Origin: an uncultured Lachnospiraceae bacterium
GTDB lineage: Bacteria > Bacillota_A > Clostridia > Lachnospirales > Lachnospiraceae
Assembly: GCA_910577835.1 (NCBI GenBank)
Contig: CAJTOU010000051.1
Coordinates: 12,087 to 20,260, forward strand
Direction of reading: 5' to 3'
DNA length: 8,174 bases
Shown: positions 6,096 to 8,174 of the stretch, in pieces
How positions within the stretch are numbered: the first letter of the stretch is position 1
Layout: every line of letters begins with the position of its first letter
The notes under the pieces: model-generated
The model's database searches: none
What the model saw: only the letters and a program-made list of their open reading frames with translations
Told to the model about the DNA's origin: nothing
Position numbers and translations under genes: made by a program

Positions 6096-7658
6096 TCATA
6101 TATATTCCTTTATTGCCTGTTCTACTGCATCATACCGTTCTGCATTTATCTGTTCCAACAGACATTGATATGGGTCAATACTGCTGCTCAATACCATTTT
6201 TACCACTGCAGGAGAAAAACCACTCACCAGCGCTGCACCCAGTTTATTCTCTTTTACTGGAATAGTTCCTGTTCTGCTGTTAATATTCCAGAATACCAGT
6301 CTTGGAAGCTGATAATGATAGGACTGATATTTTTTCTCAAACATTTCAAACAGCTTTGGTTCTGGTTTTTGTACATAACGCACTTTCGTATCTCCACAGG
6401 TAACACAGCTGTCAAATTCCATATCAGATAAAATCAATATATTCTTCGGCATTTCTTCCTGTGTCATATGATTTTTTACAGCTGTTGTCAGAATCAAATC
6501 AAACACTGCTTCTATATTCGTATTGGCAACCTCTGAATATCGGTTTGCAATCTCTATTTTCTCTCTCAAAGAAGATGCCCTGCTTAAATCTACAAACTGA
6601 GGATTTGAACTGAAGGTAATATAATTATTATGAAATTCCCCTGTACATCTCTCGGAAAAGTAAATGGAAAGAGCCTGAGCCACATCCAGTGCTCTGATAT
6701 TTGTACCACCAACAGATATCGTCATACTTCCTGAACCGTCTGACACACAGATAGTATTTCCTGCTCCCTGAACATAATCCGGCAGAGCTTTCCATAATTC
6801 TTCCAGTGTTGTATCCTCTGCGTCTTTCACAGTTCTGGACCATGGTGTATTAGATGCTTCATAATATTTATTTACAATATCATGCGGGAACAATACTCCT
6901 GCGTTGATTTTTGTTTCGCCTTTTTTCAGACTTTCCAGATATGCTTTTCTTCTCTCTTCGTCATTTCTTAAAAACGCACTGTTATAAATAAGATTTGCGC
7001 GGGAAGGAACTATGGCATAATTAATTTCCTGCCATGCTTTTCGGCTCATATAAACTTCTACTACTTTTAAATAGGAACGCAGTGCAGAAAGAGTTTTTCG
7101 ATATTGTTTTTCTGTCATATTTAATTTTGAAATCAAAAACCTTGCTCGTCTCTTGGTCTCTTTTGAAGAGGCATTTGCTGATGGCAGCCACTTTGCAAGA
7201 AGGGAAATAGATTTTTTTTCTGCCATATTACGCATATCTTCTTGTAACTGCTCCCTTATAAGAGACGCCACACAATCAGCCAAATCTGTATCGAAAAGAC
7301 CGAATAAATTATCCCATCTGCTGTATTCCGGCACCAGATTTATGACAGCCTTTGCGATTTCTTTATGATTTTGCGCCAGATACAAAAAGCAGATACGAAA
7401 CAGTCTTCTCTCTCCAATGCCTCCACGCACATCAGAGGCATAAAACAACCATTTGACTGCAAGCAGCTTGTCTTCATAAAATGCTTTTGCATATCTGTCA
7501 GTAATTTCCTGCTCTGTCATATTTCTCATAGAGGAAATTGAAAAATTGATATCCATAAGCTGCTTTCCTGTGGTTCTGAAACCAAGCGCGCCATTTTCTG
7601 TAACACTGGTATTAAATTCGTTATCTAAAGTTTCTTTTAAATTTTTTATGAAACTCAT
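6096..7658 (-). CDS. DUF2828/TROVE-like protein with C-terminal vWA domain
   Basis: A 520-residue soluble protein. The N-terminal two thirds is alpha-helical and carries family-type motifs: NGALGFRTTG (22-31), DVRGGIGERRLFR (76-88), PEYSRWDNLFGL (110-121), LLAKWLPSANASSK (153-166), YRKTLSALRSYLKVVE (186-201) and INYAIVPSRA (212-221). The C-terminal part is a von Willebrand A fold with a complete metal-binding MIDAS: Asp307, Ser309 and Ser311 in SDGSGSM, Thr380 in ANTN, and Asp412 in LSDMEFD. By recognition this is the DUF2828 family, which shares the helical-repeat plus vWA layout of Ro60/TROVE proteins that bind Y RNAs and misfolded RNAs; its own function is not established. The start at 7658 has GGAGG 8 bases upstream. 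A terminator follows the gene. Just upstream, on the same strand, lie a structured leader and a tRNA-like RNA, which suggests an RNA-binding role. No signal peptide or membrane helix is seen. Confidence 0.85.
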   Translation of the reverse strand: MSFIKNLKETLDNEFNTSVTENGALGFRTTGKQLMDINFSISSMRNMTEQEITDRYAKAFYEDKLLAVKWLFYASDVRGGIGERRLFRICFLYLAQNHKEIAKAVINLVPEYSRWDNLFGLFDTDLADCVASLIREQLQEDMRNMAEKKSISLLAKWLPSANASSKETKRRARFLISKLNMTEKQYRKTLSALRSYLKVVEVYMSRKAWQEINYAIVPSRANLIYNSAFLRNDEERRKAYLESLKKGETKINAGVLFPHDIVNKYYEASNTPWSRTVKDAEDTTLEELWKALPDYVQGAGNTICVSDGSGSMTISVGGTNIRALDVAQALSIYFSERCTGEFHNNYITFSSNPQFVDLSRASSLREKIEIANRYSEVANTNIEAVFDLILTTAVKNHMTQEEMPKNILILSDMEFDSCVTCGDTKVRYVQKPEPKLFEMFEKKYQSYHYQLPRLVFWNINSRTGTIPVKENKLGAALVSGFSPAVVKMVLSSSIDPYQCLLEQINAERYDAVEQAIKEYI

Positions 7659-7666
7659 TCCTATTT

Positions 7667-7671
7667 CCTCC
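7667..7671 (-). promoter_or_regulatory. Strong ribosome binding site of the DUF2828 gene
   Basis: The minus strand reads AGGAGG here, 8 bases before ATG 7658. It confirms the start and suggests efficient translation. Confidence 0.8.
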
Positions 7672-7728
7672 TGACATTTTTTTCATTCACTTTGTTATTT
7701 TCTGATTTACAGTAATCGAAAGCGAAAC

Positions 7729-7791
7729 AAGACGGACTTCATTCCTTCAAAAGTGACAGTTTTGCGAATAAAAAATTGCTGTTCCCGTCTT
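7729..7791 (-). other. Structured element 1 in the DUF2828 leader (possible three-way junction)
   Basis: AAGACGG (7729-7735) pairs perfectly with CCGTCTT (7785-7791), enclosing 49 bases. Inside, on the minus strand, ACAG...CTGT and ACTT...AAGT can form two short helices against the closing stem, giving a possible three-way junction. The flanking plus-strand sequence is TTACATTTTTTT, almost the same as that flanking element 2. It could be part of the DUF2828 mRNA leader, or on the plus strand a hairpin with a U-rich tail. The strand is uncertain. Confidence 0.4.
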
Positions 7792-7813
7792 TTACATTTT
7801 TTTCAATATTTTC

Positions 7814-7881
7814 AAGGTGGTAAAATCCTTCTATTTATCAGACGCTAAATGAAAGTTAAGAAATTTTACTGTAACCACCTT
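7814..7881 (-). other. Structured element 2 in the DUF2828 leader (long hairpin)
   Basis: AAGGTGG (7814-7820) pairs with CCACCTT (7875-7881). The stem continues, after a 6-base bulge, with TAAAAT against ATTTTA, then a 5-bp and another 5-bp helix up to an 8-nt loop at 7838-7845. In total this is about 23 base pairs in 68 nt. On the minus strand it would sit in the leader of the DUF2828 transcript. On the plus strand it is followed by TTTCATTTTTTT, like a terminator, although no plus-strand gene ends there. No promoter can be assigned with confidence between 7659 and 7990. Confidence 0.5.
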
Positions 7882-7946
7882 TTTCATTTTTTTAATGAAT
7901 AACAAGACCGCATATCAAATAACCACATTTGCTTAAAAGGTACATA

Positions 7947-7977
7947 AACAGCCAAAAACTGCTTATATATTGCTGTT
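7947..7977 (-). terminator. Weak candidate 3' terminator of the tRNA-like RNA
   Basis: On the minus strand AACAGC and GCTGTT form a 6-bp stem around a 19-nt loop, followed only by TTATG. It lies 15 bases beyond the closing stem of the tRNA-like RNA. The missing T run makes true termination doubtful, so the RNA may be processed from, or read through into, the DUF2828 leader. Confidence 0.25.
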
Positions 7978-7992
7978 GCTGTCTTTATAAGT

Positions 7993-8152
7993 TTCCTGAT
8001 ATTGCACTATGGAAACTATTAGTGGATGAGGAATCGAACCTCACTTGCCGCTCCTATATTGGAAGATGAGATGCTGTCAGTGATTCATCGAACCACTATT
8101 TTCCTCGCGGAGTCCTGCCACTGAACGACCCACTAAAATAGGCAATAAGGAA
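7993..8152 (-). ncRNA. tRNA-like structured RNA, candidate bacterial Y RNA
   Basis: Read on the minus strand. An outer stem pairs 8152-8138 with 7993-8010: TTCCT/AGGAA, TATTGC/GCAATA and CTAT/ATAG, 15 bp with bulges of two and one bases on the 3' side. Inside it, TTAGTGGG (8136-8129) pairs with TCCACTAA (8026-8019) as an acceptor-like helix. A canonical D arm follows, with GTTC/GGAC stem and AGTGGCA loop containing GG (8126-8112). The T arm is canonical: TGAGG, loop TTCGATT, CCTCA (8043-8027), after a 4-base variable region CAAG. The anticodon arm is replaced by about 63 nt (8110-8048) closed by CCGC/GCGG and holding an 8-bp hairpin (8079-8097). No 5-bp/7-nt anticodon arm and no encoded CCA are present, so it is not an ordinary tRNA. 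tRNA-mimicking Y RNAs (YrlA class) near Ro60 genes are the closest known parallel, and the DUF2828 gene is next on the same strand. The 5' end and promoter may lie outside the window. Confidence 0.65.
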
Positions 8153-8156
8153 TCCT

Positions 8157-8169
8157 CCCGCTTCGCGGG
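8157..8169. other. Strong G-C hairpin at the right edge
   Basis: CCCGC (8157-8161) and GCGGG (8165-8169) form a perfect 5-bp stem around TTC on the plus strand (GAA on the minus). It lies only 4 bases from the outer stem of the tRNA-like RNA, leaving no room for a promoter between them. It may therefore be the 5' hairpin of that RNA, or the end of a gene outside the window. No T run follows on either visible side. Confidence 0.5.
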
Positions 8170-8174
8170 TCCCT

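Noticed and set aside
6628..6843. Minus-strand 71-codon frame inside the DUF2828 gene
   Set aside because: It overlaps the conserved MIDAS region of the main gene in another frame and resembles no known protein.
7824..7887. 18-residue leader peptide (MKKVVTVKFLNFHLASDK) in the DUF2828 leader
   Set aside because: It has no ribosome binding site and coincides with the strong hairpin at 7814-7881. RNA structure explains the sequence better.
7814..7893. Plus-strand terminator of a plus-strand gene
   Set aside because: The hairpin and T run fit, but no plus-strand gene precedes it. The only open frames there are antisense to the DUF2828 gene.
8019..8136. Functional tRNA gene, for example tRNA-Gly with a CTTCCAA anticodon loop
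   Set aside because: CTTCCAA occurs around 8059-8065 on the minus strand, but the bases flanking it do not form a 5-bp anticodon stem. The distance between the D and T arms is about 68 bases instead of about 24, and no CCA is encoded.

Overview
The window looks like a low-GC, Gram-positive Clostridia genome, most likely Lachnospiraceae-like. This is inferred from base composition, strong GGAGG-type ribosome binding sites and protein style, not from a database match. All complete genes are on the minus strand. The only plus-strand gene is the 3' end of aspartyl-tRNA synthetase (aspS) at the left edge.

Layout from left to right: the aspS tail (to 358); a roughly 300-base gene-free stretch holding a ~100-nt imperfect hairpin (about 401-505, terminator or MITE-like) and a 31-bp tandem hairpin repeat (575-657); an ABC permease with a duplicated FtsX domain (658-3306); its ABC ATPase, overlapping by 4 bp (3303-3977); a ~170-base regulatory gap with a perfect 14-bp palindrome, an extended -10 promoter and a diverged direct repeat; a histidine kinase with two membrane helices and almost no extracellular loop (4173-5183); an OmpR-type response regulator (5300-5968); two hairpins, one a good terminator (6023-6079); a 520-aa DUF2828/TROVE-like protein with a von Willebrand A (vWA) domain (6096-7658); a ~330-base structured leader; and at the right edge a tRNA-like structured RNA (about 7993-8152).

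Two functional modules can be inferred. The first, in transcription order, is response regulator, kinase, ATPase, permease. This resembles the cell-envelope stress or antimicrobial-peptide detoxification modules of Firmicutes: the kinase/regulator pair probably senses transport activity or a peptide, then activates the separate promoter in front of the ATPase through the palindrome.

The second is the more novel one. A Ro60-like protein (alpha-helical N-terminal region plus a vWA domain with intact MIDAS residues) lies directly downstream, on the same strand, of an RNA that folds on paper into a tRNA core. That RNA has canonical D and T arms, an acceptor-like helix extended by a bulged terminal stem, and a long irregular arm in place of the anticodon arm. 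This resembles the tRNA-mimicking bacterial Y RNAs (YrlA class) that partner with Ro60, so the pair is a candidate Ro/Y-RNA-like ribonucleoprotein built on a DUF2828 protein. The fold was drawn by hand and has not been computed or tested.
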